Below, in pieces: positions 7,957-15,972 of a stretch of DNA of 24,593 bases. The first letter of the stretch is position 1. Every line of letters begins with the position of its first letter. The DNA comes from SOIA01 sp050116035 (GTDB lineage Bacteria; Acidobacteriota; Aminicenantia; Aminicenantales; Aminicenantaceae). The stretch lies in NCBI GenBank assembly GCA_050116035.1, contig JASFPJ010000008.1, positions 1 through 24,593 on the forward strand, in the 5' to 3' direction. A program made the translations under genes and the position numbers. Below the pieces are notes generated by a model. It was not told the origin of the DNA. It was given only the letters and a program-made list of their open reading frames with translations, and made no database searches.

Positions 7957-8323
7957 AGATAAAGTCACGATAAAGAAAATAGCGAAGGACCGCATCCGAA
8001 AGAGGATTCGAAAGAAAATTCAGGGGACTTCAGAAAGGCCCAGGGTTCATGTGTTTAAGAGCAACCGCTATGTTTACACTCAGGTCATTAATGACGAAGA
8101 AGGTCGAATCTTGGCTTCCGCCTCAACCTTGGAAAAAGAATTTAAACAGAAAAACAAGAATTTCAAGAACGTTGAAGCCTGTCAGATACTCGGCGAAATG
8201 CTGGCTAAGCGGTTGAAAACGAAGAAGATCGAAAGAGTGATTTTTGACAGAGGTGTTTATCGCTTTCATGGCCGTATCAAGGTCTTAGCTGAAGCCATGA
8301 GGAAAGGTGGCCTCACTTTTTAA
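7943..8323 (+). CDS. rplR: 50S ribosomal protein L18
   Basis: 126 residues if started at TTG 7943, where AAGG at 7933-7936 is well spaced. A GTG at 7949 is an alternative start that loses two residues. The core is clear: GTSERPRVHVFKSNRYVYTQVI near residue 30, and the C-terminal FDRGVYRFHGRIKVLAEAMR. L18 brings 5S rRNA to the 50S subunit with L5. It overlaps the rplF end by 8-14 bases depending on the start. Confidence 0.95.
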   Translation: MPVYKDKVTIKKIAKDRIRKRIRKKIQGTSERPRVHVFKSNRYVYTQVINDEEGRILASASTLEKEFKQKNKNFKNVEACQILGEMLAKRLKTKKIERVIFDRGVYRFHGRIKVLAEAMRKGGLTF

Positions 8324-8347
8324 AAGGCAGATCAAGGAGGAAAAGGA

Positions 8348-9031
8348 GTGGCTGAAGAGGAAAAAAAAGAAGAATTAAAAGAAGAGCCAAAAAAAGAAGA
8401 ACCGGAAGACAAGCTCCAAGAAGAAGTCGTCCAGGAAGATACAGAGAAAACTGAAGAGGTCAAAAAGAAAGAGGAAGTAGAAAAAGAAGAAGAAAAAAAG
8501 GAAGAATCACCTGAAGAAGCAAAGGAGGAGGAAGCTGAGGAGATCGAAGAGGAAATCGAGCTCAAAGACCAGGTGATTTCCATCCGAAGAGTCACTAAGG
8601 TTGTCAAAGGCGGAAAGAATCTCAGTTTTTCGGCTCTGGCAGCAGTGGGAGACGAGAGGGGCACAGTCGGGATAGGAAAAGGGAAAGCCCGAGAGGTTCC
8701 AATGGCGATTGCCAAAGCCGTGGAAGATGCAAAAAAGAAAATGATAAAAGTGCCTCTGGCGGACACAACGGTTCCCCATTTTATTAAAGGAGTAGCCGGG
8801 GGCGGTGTCGTTATCCTTCGGCCGGCATCAAAAGGAACGGGCGTCATTGCCGGTGGAGCGGTGAGAACCGTCATGGAACTGGCCGGCATTAAAGATATTC
8901 TAACAAAATCGATACGGAGCAATAATCCTGTGAGTGTGGCGCATGCCACGATGGATGCACTCAAGAGATTGAAGGACCCGGATGAGATTTCAAAAAAAAG
9001 AGGAAAGGCAAAGGATAGGATATGGCAGTAA
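8348..9031 (+). CDS. rpsE: 30S ribosomal protein S5 with acidic/Lys-rich N-terminal extension
   Basis: 227 residues, versus about 165-170 for typical S5. Residues 1-about 70 are almost only Glu and Lys (MAEEEKKEELKEEPKKEEPE onward), probably disordered or helical. Canonical S5 begins near residue 71 (ELKDQVISIRRVTKVVKGGK), with the dsRNA-binding fold and then VILRPASKGTGVIAGGAVR and DILTKSIRSNNP. The GTG start has a strong AAGGAGG at 8334-8340, and no ATG or GTG lies near the canonical N-terminus, so the extension should be translated. S5 works at the mRNA entry channel and in decoding accuracy. Confidence 0.97.
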   Translation: MAEEEKKEELKEEPKKEEPEDKLQEEVVQEDTEKTEEVKKKEEVEKEEEKKEESPEEAKEEEAEEIEEEIELKDQVISIRRVTKVVKGGKNLSFSALAAVGDERGTVGIGKGKAREVPMAIAKAVEDAKKKMIKVPLADTTVPHFIKGVAGGGVVILRPASKGTGVIAGGAVRTVMELAGIKDILTKSIRSNNPVSVAHATMDALKRLKDPDEISKKRGKAKDRIWQ

Positions 9032-9291
9032 AAAAATCTCAAGCGGAAAAGGCTCAAACCAAGGTGAGTCCGAAATCGAAATCGACAAACATCAAGTCCG
9101 AGGATAACTTCCTCAAAGTGAAACTGGTCCGCAGCCTTGTCGGACAGCCGAGGAAACAGCGGGAAGTCGTGAAAGGGCTTGGATTACGGAAAATGAGCTC
9201 AGAAGTCATCCGGAAAGATTGTCCCGAGATCCGAGGAATGATCAATAAAGTCTCACACTTGGTTCAAGTGGAAACGGTGGATAGAAAATGA
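9022..9291 (+). CDS. rpmD: 50S ribosomal protein L30 with Lys/Ser-rich N-terminal extension
   Basis: 89 residues; typical bacterial L30 is about 60. Residues about 31-86 match L30 (LKVKLVRSLVGQP, KGLGLRKMSSEV and IRGMINKVSHLVQVE). The first 28-30 residues are a basic, Ser/Lys/Gln-rich segment (MAVKKSQAEKAQTKVSPKSK onward). The ATG lies inside rpsE, 10 bases before its end. No start codon sits at the canonical position, so the extension is likely real. L30 binds 23S rRNA and is absent in some phyla. Confidence 0.94.
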   Translation: MAVKKSQAEKAQTKVSPKSKSTNIKSEDNFLKVKLVRSLVGQPRKQREVVKGLGLRKMSSEVIRKDCPEIRGMINKVSHLVQVETVDRK

Positions 9292-9734
9292 ATTTAAGCA
9301 GTCTTCATCCAGCCAAAGGGTCCAAAAAGACAAGGAAACGAGTCGGGCGAGGCCCAGGTTCCGGGTACGGCAAAACAGCCGGTCGCGGGACAAAAGGACA
9401 GAAGTCCGGCTCTGGATACTCACGCAAGCGTGGATTTGAAGGGGGGCAGATGCCTCTCCATCGAAGGCTTCCGAAAAGGGGCTTCACGAATATTTTCAAG
9501 AAGGAATACAGCGAAGTCAATCTGGATAAGTTGGGACAGATAAAAAAACAAGAAATTAAACTCAAGGATTTGAAAGCGGCGGGTCTTATAAAGAAAGAAT
9601 CGGAAACCATTAAAGTTTTAGGAAGAGGAGACATTTCCTCATCCAAAACCATACATGCCCATAAATTTTCTCGCTCGGCTTTGAAAAAGATTAAGAAAGC
9701 GGGAGGAAAAGCAATCCCTATTGGAAGTGAATAA
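9288..9734 (+). CDS. rplO: 50S ribosomal protein L15
   Basis: 148 residues. The glycine-rich N-terminal arm (KRVGRGPGSGYGKTAGRGTK), then RKRGFEGGQMPLHRRLPKRGF, and the C-terminal globular domain are all present. L15 is a late 50S assembly protein. It overlaps rpmD by four bases (ATGA), and its stop overlaps the secY ATG by one base (TAATG), the normal spc order. Confidence 0.98.
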   Translation: MNLSSLHPAKGSKKTRKRVGRGPGSGYGKTAGRGTKGQKSGSGYSRKRGFEGGQMPLHRRLPKRGFTNIFKKEYSEVNLDKLGQIKKQEIKLKDLKAAGLIKKESETIKVLGRGDISSSKTIHAHKFSRSALKKIKKAGGKAIPIGSE

Positions 9735-11116
9735 TGTTAGACAGCATTCGGAACATTTTCAGCATCCCAGACCTTAGAAGAAGAGTTATTTTCACTTTGC
9801 TCCTCCTTGCAGTCTACCGCGTCGGCTGGCAGATTCCCAATCCTGGGATAAGCCCGGATGCCTTGCAAGAGTTTTGGGAAGCTCAGAAAGGAACCATTCT
9901 GGGTTTTGTCGACCTTTTCTCCGGGCAGAATATGTCCAAGATGACGATTTTCGCCCTGGGGATCATGCCCTATATCAGTGCCTCCATCATCCTCCAGTTG
10001 CTTCAAGTTGTCTGGCCTTATCTGGAACGATTATCCAAGGAAGGAGAACTCGGAAGGAAAAAAATCACGCAGTACACGCGATACGGAACCATCTTTATTT
10101 GTATGATTCAATCTTCGGCTATTGCCTGGTGGCTGCAGACTCAAACCAGTCCCAGCGGAGCCCCCATAGTCCCTAATCCTGGCGCGGGATTTATATTTTT
10201 AACAGTCTTGACTTTAACAACAGGCACGGTGTTCGTCATGTGGCTGGGAGAACAGATTTCTGAACGTGGCATCGGAAACGGCATATCTCTGATCATATTT
10301 GCCGGAATCGTGGTGAGTTTCCCCCGTATGCTTCAGAATCTTTTAGGTGGATTGAGGACGGGAGACGTGACTCCCATAAAACTCATCTTCTTGTTTGCGA
10401 TTGCTGTGGTCGTTGTGGCTGTCATCGTTTTTGTCGAGCGGGGACAGAGGCGGATTCCCGTTTCTTACGCGAAAAGAGTCGTTGGGCGAAAGATCTATGG
10501 AGGGCAGAGCACACATCTTCCGTTAAGGGTCAATACGGGCGGAGTTATCCCCATCATTTTTGCCGCCTCGATCATAACCATTCCAGCGACGATTGCTTCT
10601 TTCGTCAGAAATCCGACTGTCCAGAGAATCGCCCTCCAGTTTAATCCCGGGGAGCCTTTGTATAACCTTCTGTATATGGCAGCGATCATCTTCTTCACGT
10701 ATTTTTACGTTTCCATTATCTTCAACCCAACAGATGTCGCGGACAACCTCAGGAAATACGGGGGATTCATACCGGGAATTAGACCGGGGAAAAACACCTC
10801 TGATTTCATAGATAATGTCCTTTCGCGGATCACTCTAGTGGGCGCCATCTACCTGGCAGTCATCGCCATACTCCCAGATTTTTTAACGAGGGGATTCAAG
10901 GTTAGCTCTCTGCCTCTTATCGGAGATTTCTTGAATCAGAATTTGCCCCAGTGGTTCACCCAGGGGTTGCAAGTTGAATTCTATTTTGGAGGAACATCGA
11001 TTCTGATCGTTGTTGGAGTGGCCATGGATACCATGCAGCAGATTGAAGCGCAGCTGATTATGCGCCACTATGACGGTTTCATGCGCCGGGGCCGCTTAAA
11101 AGGAAGGAGAGGATGA
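9734..11116 (+). CDS. secY: Protein translocase subunit SecY
   Basis: 460 residues. This is the pore-forming subunit of the SecYEG inner-membrane translocon that exports unfolded proteins with SecA. It is strongly hydrophobic, compatible with ten transmembrane helices. Recognisable features are the N-terminal IFSIPDLRRRVIFTLLLLAV, the plug-region DLFSGQNMSKMTIFALGIMP, GEQISERGIGNGISLIIFAG, the cytosolic loop RRIPVSYAKRVVGR, the FNPTDVADNLRKYGGFIPGI motif and the C-terminal MDTMQQIEAQLIMRHYDGF. It overlaps adk by four bases. The exported lipoprotein and barrel genes further on are plausible clients. Confidence 0.99.
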   Translation: MLDSIRNIFSIPDLRRRVIFTLLLLAVYRVGWQIPNPGISPDALQEFWEAQKGTILGFVDLFSGQNMSKMTIFALGIMPYISASIILQLLQVVWPYLERLSKEGELGRKKITQYTRYGTIFICMIQSSAIAWWLQTQTSPSGAPIVPNPGAGFIFLTVLTLTTGTVFVMWLGEQISERGIGNGISLIIFAGIVVSFPRMLQNLLGGLRTGDVTPIKLIFLFAIAVVVVAVIVFVERGQRRIPVSYAKRVVGRKIYGGQSTHLPLRVNTGGVIPIIFAASIITIPATIASFVRNPTVQRIALQFNPGEPLYNLLYMAAIIFFTYFYVSIIFNPTDVADNLRKYGGFIPGIRPGKNTSDFIDNVLSRITLVGAIYLAVIAILPDFLTRGFKVSSLPLIGDFLNQNLPQWFTQGLQVEFYFGGTSILIVVGVAMDTMQQIEAQLIMRHYDGFMRRGRLKGRRG

Positions 11117-11784
11117 GAATTATTCTACTCGGACCTCCAGGTAGCGGAAAGGGCACCCAGGGGAACCTCATAGAGAAAAAATATGGATTGCCGAAAATAT
11201 CCACGGGTGATTTACTGCGCAGTGAAGTCCGGGAAGGAACACAGCTGGGAAGAGAGGCTGAAGCCAGGATGAACAGGGGCGAACTGGTGGACGATGATAT
11301 CGTCGTTGGGATGATTCAAAACCGAATTTCTAAGCCTGAATACCAGAGAGGATACATAATGGATGGTTTTCCACGCAACATCGTTCAGGCCCAGAGATTA
11401 GAGGAGATTGACCCTGAGAGAAAAGAGATTGCCATCGAGATATATTTGAGTGACCAAGCCATTTTTGACAGACTCAGCGCACGAAGAACCTGTCCTGTCT
11501 GTGAAACGATATACAACTTGAAGAATAAGCCTCCGAAGAAAGAGCCCATCTGTGATGCGTGTGGTGAAAAGCTTATTTTAAGGGATGACGATAAACCTGA
11601 AGTCATTAAAGACCGCATGAAGGTTTACCACGAACAGACAGAAATCCTCATTGACTATTACTCGAAAAAGAAAGTCTATTTCAAGATTGAAGGCGAAGGG
11701 ACCGTAGAAACAGTTTTTGATAATATTTCTTCTCTTCTGGATAGAGAATTGGCGAAATCCCAAGAAGTAGGAATAACGAAATGA
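11113..11784 (+). CDS. adk: Adenylate kinase, zinc-lid type
   Basis: 223 residues, long-form adenylate kinase (ATP + AMP = 2 ADP, cytosol). The P-loop GPPGSGKGTQ is at residues 7-16, the NMP-binding STGDLLRSEV near 30-39 and DGFPRN at 84-89. The LID domain carries Cys-127, Cys-130, Cys-147 and Cys-150 in two CxxC pairs, indicating a structural zinc as in Bacillus-type enzymes rather than the E. coli form. It is embedded between secY and map with ATGA overlaps on both sides, the classical spc arrangement. Confidence 0.98.
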   Translation: MRIILLGPPGSGKGTQGNLIEKKYGLPKISTGDLLRSEVREGTQLGREAEARMNRGELVDDDIVVGMIQNRISKPEYQRGYIMDGFPRNIVQAQRLEEIDPERKEIAIEIYLSDQAIFDRLSARRTCPVCETIYNLKNKPPKKEPICDACGEKLILRDDDKPEVIKDRMKVYHEQTEILIDYYSKKKVYFKIEGEGTVETVFDNISSLLDRELAKSQEVGITK

Positions 11785-12572
11785 TTATTTACGGCGAAGA
11801 AGAAGTGCGCGCCATCGAGAGTAGCAACCAGATTGTCGCCAAAATCTTAAGCGAGTTAGAAGCGATGATCAAACCAGGAGTACGCACCAAAGAGCTGGAT
11901 GAGTGGGCTGAGAAGAGAACAAGCGAAATGGGGGCTATTCCGGCTTTCAAGGGATACAGGGATTATCCGGCATCTCTCTGCACTTCCATTAACGAGGAAA
12001 TTGTCCATGGGATTCCTTCCTCTCGCTCTCTCCGGGAAGGAGACATTATCAGCCTGGATTTTGGAGTCCTGTATGAAGGATATTATGGGGATGCGGCCGC
12101 GACTTTTCCTGTGGGGAAGGTAACTCCCCAGGCAGAAAAACTCATCCAGACAGCTAAAGATTCATTTTATAAAGGATTGGAGCAGATAGAAGTCGGGAAT
12201 AGAATATCGGACATTTCTCATGCGATTCAGAGTTATGTTGAATCGCAGGGATTTTCAGTCATCCGCTCTTTTGTCGGCCACGGCATTGGCCTTTCGCTTC
12301 ATGAAGATCCCCAAATCCCGAATTTCGGCCCACCAGGGAGAGGGTTGAAGATAAAACCTGGTATGGTTTTTGCGCTCGAGCCTATGATCGCTATGGGAGA
12401 CTGGAACGTCGAAATTTTGGATGATAACTGGACAGCGATTACCAAAGACAGAAGTCTCTCCGCTCATTACGAACACACAGTGGCTGTCACTCAGGAAGGG
12501 GCTCAGATTTTAAGTCTATTGGATGGAGGGAAGAGAAGCTCACCCTATTTCAAGGAGAATCGATATGCCTAA
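11781..12572 (+). CDS. map: Type I methionine aminopeptidase
   Basis: 263 residues. It removes the initiator methionine from nascent proteins. All five metal ligands are present by spacing against the E. coli enzyme: Asp-93, Asp-104, His-167 (FVGHGIG), Glu-200 (ALEPM) and Glu-231 (YEHTVAVT). The INEEIVHGIPS and HEDPQIPN motifs are typical. The ATG overlaps the adk stop by four bases; the 3' end overlaps infA by eight bases. It ends with about 12 extra residues after the usual TQEGAQILS. Confidence 0.98.
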   Translation: MIIYGEEEVRAIESSNQIVAKILSELEAMIKPGVRTKELDEWAEKRTSEMGAIPAFKGYRDYPASLCTSINEEIVHGIPSSRSLREGDIISLDFGVLYEGYYGDAAATFPVGKVTPQAEKLIQTAKDSFYKGLEQIEVGNRISDISHAIQSYVESQGFSVIRSFVGHGIGLSLHEDPQIPNFGPPGRGLKIKPGMVFALEPMIAMGDWNVEILDDNWTAITKDRSLSAHYEHTVAVTQEGAQILSLLDGGKRSSPYFKENRYA

Positions 12573-12783
12573 AGATGATGTTTTTGAGACTGAAGGCACT
12601 GTCATCGAAACACTCCCGAACGCTATGTTTCGTGTTGAACTGGCGAATAAGCATGTTATCCTCGCTCATATATCAGGAAAAATGCGAAAACATTTCATCC
12701 GGATTCTCCCAGGAGATAAAGTATTGGTGGAGCTTTCACCTTATGATTTAACGAAAGGAAGAATCACTTATCGTTTCAAATAA
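12565..12783 (+). CDS. infA: Translation initiation factor IF-1
   Basis: 72 residues, the exact IF-1 length, from the ATG at 12565 with AAGGAGA at 12552-12558. The OB-fold sequence VFETEGTVIETLPNAMFRVE is followed by VILAHISGKMRKHFIRILPG and YDLTKGRITYRFK. IF-1 occupies the 30S A site during initiation with IF-2 and IF-3. A longer in-frame start upstream, inside map, is not needed and would add non-family residues. Confidence 0.98.
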   Translation: MPKDDVFETEGTVIETLPNAMFRVELANKHVILAHISGKMRKHFIRILPGDKVLVELSPYDLTKGRITYRFK

Positions 12784-12794
12784 AAGGAAAGAAA

Positions 12795-12908
12795 ATGAAA
12801 GTCAGGGCGTCCGTGAAGAAGATTTGCAGGAACTGTCGGATAATCAGGAGAAAGGGCACTATTCGGGTTATCTGTTCCAATCCGAAACATAAACAAAAAC
12901 AAGGATAA
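12795..12908 (+). CDS. rpmJ: 50S ribosomal protein L36, zinc-binding form
   Basis: 37 residues, easily missed because of its size. It reads MKVRASVKKICRNCRIIRR and continues to a C-x4-H pair. The zinc ligands Cys-11, Cys-14, Cys-27 and His-32 are all present, so this is the C+ form. AAAGGAAA lies directly upstream of the ATG. It sits between infA and rpsM exactly as in most bacteria. L36 is a late 50S protein contacting 23S domain VI. Confidence 0.98.
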   Translation: MKVRASVKKICRNCRIIRRKGTIRVICSNPKHKQKQG

Positions 12909-12920
12909 AACGAGGGTAAA

Positions 12921-13301
12921 ATGGCAAGAATAGCAGGAATCACGCTTCCATCGGAGAAGAGGATTGAAATTGGATTAACTTACATTTTTGGGATCGGTCG
13001 TTCGAGAGCCAATGATATTCTTCAAGAAGCAAAAATAGATAAAGATAAAAAAGTCAAGACCTTAACCGAGGATGAAGTCAAAAAGATTCGTGAAATCATC
13101 GAGAAACGAGAGAAAATAGAGGGTGACCTGAGAAAAGATGTCACCCAGAATATAAAAAGGCTGATCGATATTAGTTCTTACAGGGGAATGCGGCATAAGA
13201 GAAGACTGCCCGTGAGAGGACAGAGAACCAAGACCAACGCGCGGACGAGAAAAGGCCCTCGGGGCCAGACTATAAAGAAGGTCAAAACTAGGATTAAATA
13301 A
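12921..13301 (+). CDS. rpsM: 30S ribosomal protein S13
   Basis: 126 residues. Start MARIAGITLPSEKRIEIGLT; helix-two-turn-helix YIFGIGRSRANDIL; the conserved C-terminal block SYRGMRHKRRLPVRGQRTKT and the basic tail are intact. S13 forms head bridges to L5 and touches P-site tRNA. It opens the alpha block, 12 bases after rpmJ. Confidence 0.98.
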   Translation: MARIAGITLPSEKRIEIGLTYIFGIGRSRANDILQEAKIDKDKKVKTLTEDEVKKIREIIEKREKIEGDLRKDVTQNIKRLIDISSYRGMRHKRRLPVRGQRTKTNARTRKGPRGQTIKKVKTRIK

Positions 13302-13314
13302 TCAGGAGTGATCA

Positions 13315-13707
13315 ATGCCGAAGGCGAAAAGAAAAACGAGGAAAAAAAAGGTAAGAAAAGAGATAGGATTTGGTGCCGCCTATATTCAATCCACATTCAA
13401 CAATACAATCATAACCATAACCGACCAGCTGGGGAACACGGTCTGCTGGGCCAGTTCTGGAACATCTGGATTTAAAGGCTCCCGTAAAGGGACGCCTTTT
13501 GCAGCCCAGCTCGCGGCCAAGGAGGCATCAGTAAAGGCGAAGGAATATGGAGTCAGGTATGTCGATGTGCGAGTGAAAGGACCGGGAGCAGGGAGAGAAT
13601 CGGCTATTCGAGCTCTCCAGGCAAATGGTTTAGAAATAAAATCCATCAAAGATGTGACTCCGTTGCCTCATAATGGCTGTCGTGTCAGGAAGAGAAGAAG
13701 AGTCTAA
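13315..13707 (+). CDS. rpsK: 30S ribosomal protein S11
   Basis: 130 residues. Motifs: IQSTFNNTIITITD, WASSGTSGFKGSRKGTPFAA, GPGAGRESAIRAL, and the end TPLPHNGCRVRKRRRV, including the Asn-Gly pair at which E. coli S11 forms isoaspartate. S11 lies on the 30S platform near the mRNA exit. CAGGAG precedes the ATG. Confidence 0.99.
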   Translation: MPKAKRKTRKKKVRKEIGFGAAYIQSTFNNTIITITDQLGNTVCWASSGTSGFKGSRKGTPFAAQLAAKEASVKAKEYGVRYVDVRVKGPGAGRESAIRALQANGLEIKSIKDVTPLPHNGCRVRKRRRV

Positions 13708-13735
13708 ACGAGAGCAGGAATGTAAGGAGAAAAAG

Positions 13736-14362
13736 ATGTCAAGATACAGAGAACCTGTTTGTCGTCTCTGTCGAGGAGAGAAGGTTAAGCTTTTTCTTAA
13801 AGGGAGCAAATGCCTAACCGATAAATGCCCGGTGGAACGGAGACTTTATCCTCCGGGAGAACACGGAAGGAGGAGGAGAAGAGTTCTGGGATACGGACTT
13901 CAGCTCAGAGAGAAGCAAAAATTGAAAAGGTATTATGGTATGTCAGAAAGGCAGTTCAGGCTATTTTTCCACAGGGCAGAAAGGAAGAGAGGTGTCACAG
14001 GAGATACTCTTCTCTCTATGCTGGAAAGAAGACTGGATAATGTCATATATCTCGTCGGATTTTCACACTCTCGGAGTCATGCCCGTCAGCTGATTACGCA
14101 TGGCCATTTCCGAGTGAATGAGTGGAAAGTCAATGTTCCGTCTTACATTGTTGATAAGGGAGATAACATTTTATTCAAGGATAAATCAGCCAAACATGAA
14201 GAGTTGAAAGCCATCGTGAATTCACACAAGAACAAGACTGTCCCGGGGTGGATAGATGTCGATTGGGAAGCCATGCAGGCCAAGATTCTTGATTTTCCCA
14301 CCCGGGAAGACATCACATTTCCCGTCGAAGAGCACTTAGTGGTTGAGCTCTATTCAAAATAG
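13736..14362 (+). CDS. rpsD: 30S ribosomal protein S4, zinc-binding form
   Basis: 208 residues from the ATG at 13736, which has AAGGAG about 9 bases upstream. An upstream in-frame extension into rpsK is rejected because it lacks homology and overlaps S11. The N-terminus has Cys-9, Cys-12, Cys-26 and Cys-31, a likely zinc site. The S4 RNA-binding domain (RLDNVIYLVGFSHSRSHARQ) is intact. S4 nucleates 30S assembly; in E. coli it also represses the alpha operon, which cannot be verified here. Confidence 0.98.
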   Translation: MSRYREPVCRLCRGEKVKLFLKGSKCLTDKCPVERRLYPPGEHGRRRRRVLGYGLQLREKQKLKRYYGMSERQFRLFFHRAERKRGVTGDTLLSMLERRLDNVIYLVGFSHSRSHARQLITHGHFRVNEWKVNVPSYIVDKGDNILFKDKSAKHEELKAIVNSHKNKTVPGWIDVDWEAMQAKILDFPTREDITFPVEEHLVVELYSK

Positions 14363-14457
14363 AATATTTTTCTGATGTCATTGGAGGCATGGAGTGTTTG
14401 ACTCTTCGTATTTCAGTGATGAATTTTGACGATAACGGAGGCTGAAAAGGAGGAAGC
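14363..14457 (+). other. rpsD-rpoA intergenic spacer
   Basis: This 95-bp gap is the second largest in the cluster. TTGACT at 14398-14403 resembles a -35 box, but hexamers at 16-18 bases spacing match TATAAT poorly, so an internal rpoA promoter is only a possibility. A strong AAGGAGGA ribosome-binding site (14447-14454) precedes rpoA. No terminator hairpin is visible, so read-through from rpsD is expected. Confidence 0.4.
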
Positions 14458-15486
14458 ATGATAGAAACAGGATTTCAGAGGCCGAAATATCTGGATTGTG
14501 ATTACGATTCTTTAACCGAGACATACGGCCGCTTTTCGGCCCAACCTTTTGAAAGAGGTTTTGGCATCACGGTCGGAAATGCGCTTCGGAGGATTCTCCT
14601 CTCTTCGGTAACCGGAGCGGCGATCACCGCTGTTCGGATACAGGGAGTTCTCCATGAGTTTTCGAGCATACCAGGAGTCGTAGAGGATGTGACAGATATC
14701 ATCCTGAACATGAAAAGTGTTCCTTTGAAGCTCGAAGGAGAAGAGCAGAAAGTGATGACTCTGAAAAAGAAGGGGCCGTCAGAGGCAAAAACATCTGACA
14801 TTGAGCACGATGCGGATATCGAAATTCTCGATGAAAATATCCATATTGCTTCTATGGATAAAGACGGCAAGCTGGATGTCGAAATGATCGTTAAGAATAA
14901 CAGGGGATATATCTCTGCGGATCAAAATTTTGATAAAGATTTAAGCGTGGACTATATTCCTCTTGATTCTTCTCATTCTCCAGTCCTCAAAGTGAATTAC
15001 AGAGTTGAGCCCGCAAGAGTTGGAAAGAGAATTGACTATGAAAAACTGAATTTAGAGATTTGGACCACAGGTTCGATTTCTCCGATGGATGCTCTTGCTC
15101 AGGCTGCGAAAATCATGAGGGACCATATGGTGATATTCCTGAATATTGTTGATGAGCCGATGGAAAGGGAACAGGTCACTGCAAAGAAAGAGATTCCGTA
15201 TCTCTCTCAGTTGGATATTTTGTCAAAATCCATAGACCATCTTGAACTCTCTGTCAGGTCCAACAACTGTCTCCGGTCCGCTGGGATTGAGAAAATCTAC
15301 GGACTTGTTCAGAAAACCGAAGAAGAACTTTTAAAAACGAAAAATTTTGGACGCAAATCTCTTTCCGAAATCAAAGAGACTCTCCAGGAACTGGGTTTGG
15401 GTCTCAACATCGATCTTCATCCCAGATTATTGGAAAAGATTGAAGCAGAGAAGAAGGAGAAGGAAGAAGAGGAGCCCGTTGAATGA
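14458..15486 (+). CDS. rpoA: DNA-directed RNA polymerase subunit alpha
   Basis: 342 residues. The N-terminal dimerisation domain shows FERGFGITVGNALRRILLSS, VLHEFSSIPGVVEDVTDI and the later G-S-I-S-P-M-D-A-L-A-Q-A-A segment. A linker near residue 245 is followed by the alpha-CTD (LELSVRSNNCLRSAGI, LKTKNFGRKSLSEIKE), which binds UP elements and activators; the key Arg of the VRSNN motif is present. A short acidic tail (EKKEKEEEEPVE) ends the protein. It overlaps rplQ by four bases. Confidence 0.99.
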   Translation: MIETGFQRPKYLDCDYDSLTETYGRFSAQPFERGFGITVGNALRRILLSSVTGAAITAVRIQGVLHEFSSIPGVVEDVTDIILNMKSVPLKLEGEEQKVMTLKKKGPSEAKTSDIEHDADIEILDENIHIASMDKDGKLDVEMIVKNNRGYISADQNFDKDLSVDYIPLDSSHSPVLKVNYRVEPARVGKRIDYEKLNLEIWTTGSISPMDALAQAAKIMRDHMVIFLNIVDEPMEREQVTAKKEIPYLSQLDILSKSIDHLELSVRSNNCLRSAGIEKIYGLVQKTEEELLKTKNFGRKSLSEIKETLQELGLGLNIDLHPRLLEKIEAEKKEKEEEEPVE

Positions 15487-15899
15487 GACATCTCGTTAGA
15501 TGGAAAAAACTGCGGAGAAATACCGCTCAGAGGCGGGCATTGTTGCGCAGTCTGGTGACGTCTTTTCTGGAAAAAGAGCGAATAAACACAACTCTGGCTA
15601 AGGCAAAAGCCACAAAGCCTCTTGCAGAGAAAATGATTACTTTAGCCAAGAGAGATACTCTTCATGCCAGGCGGCAAGCGTTGAGATTCATCTACAAGAA
15701 GCCTGTGGTGAAAAAACTTTTTGAAGAGATTGGACCTCGCTTTAGCGAGAGACCTGGAGGATACACAAGAATCGTGAAGGTTGGACCTCGGGCAGGAGAT
15801 GGAGCAGAAATGGCAGTGCTCGAGCTCATCGGTACAGAATTCAAGAAGAAAGAGAAGAAAAAGAAGGATATTAAAGAAAAATTAAGGAAGAAGGAGTAG
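15483..15899 (+). CDS. rplQ: 50S ribosomal protein L17
   Basis: 138 residues; the L17 core occupies about 1-118 (LRRNTAQRRALLRSLVTSFL, FIYKKPVVKKLF, RPGGYTRIVKVGPRAGDGAE). The last 20 residues are a lysine-rich tail (KKKEKKKKDIKEKLRKKE), longer than in many species. L17 is near the tunnel exit. This is the last gene of the cluster. Directly after it I see only a weak 3-4 bp stem before a T-run. Confidence 0.98.
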   Translation: MRHLVRWKKLRRNTAQRRALLRSLVTSFLEKERINTTLAKAKATKPLAEKMITLAKRDTLHARRQALRFIYKKPVVKKLFEEIGPRFSERPGGYTRIVKVGPRAGDGAEMAVLELIGTEFKKKEKKKKDIKEKLRKKE

Positions 15900-15972
15900 G
15901 CCAAAGGCTGAATTTTTTTCCTAAGTGGCGAAAAACTTCGTTAACTGTCAGCAGAACATCTTGCTTCAGGGG

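Noticed and set aside
8332..9057. A 241-codon minus-strand open frame opposite rpsE
   Set aside because: Its Ser/Phe-rich end is the complement of the Glu/Lys repeat in S5. It covers a certain ribosomal gene and has no family resemblance.
13673..13735. Upstream extension of S4 into rpsK
   Set aside because: The extra 21 residues lack S4 homology, and ATG 13736 has a good ribosome-binding site and the family N-terminus.
14398..14426. Internal promoter before rpoA
   Set aside because: The TTGACT is attractive, but the -10 candidates at allowed spacing match only 2-3 of 6 bases.
15898..15918. Plus-strand terminator directly after rplQ
   Set aside because: The stem is only three GC pairs plus one GU pair with a 3-base loop, and the T-run is offset by a few bases. 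It is too weak to call.
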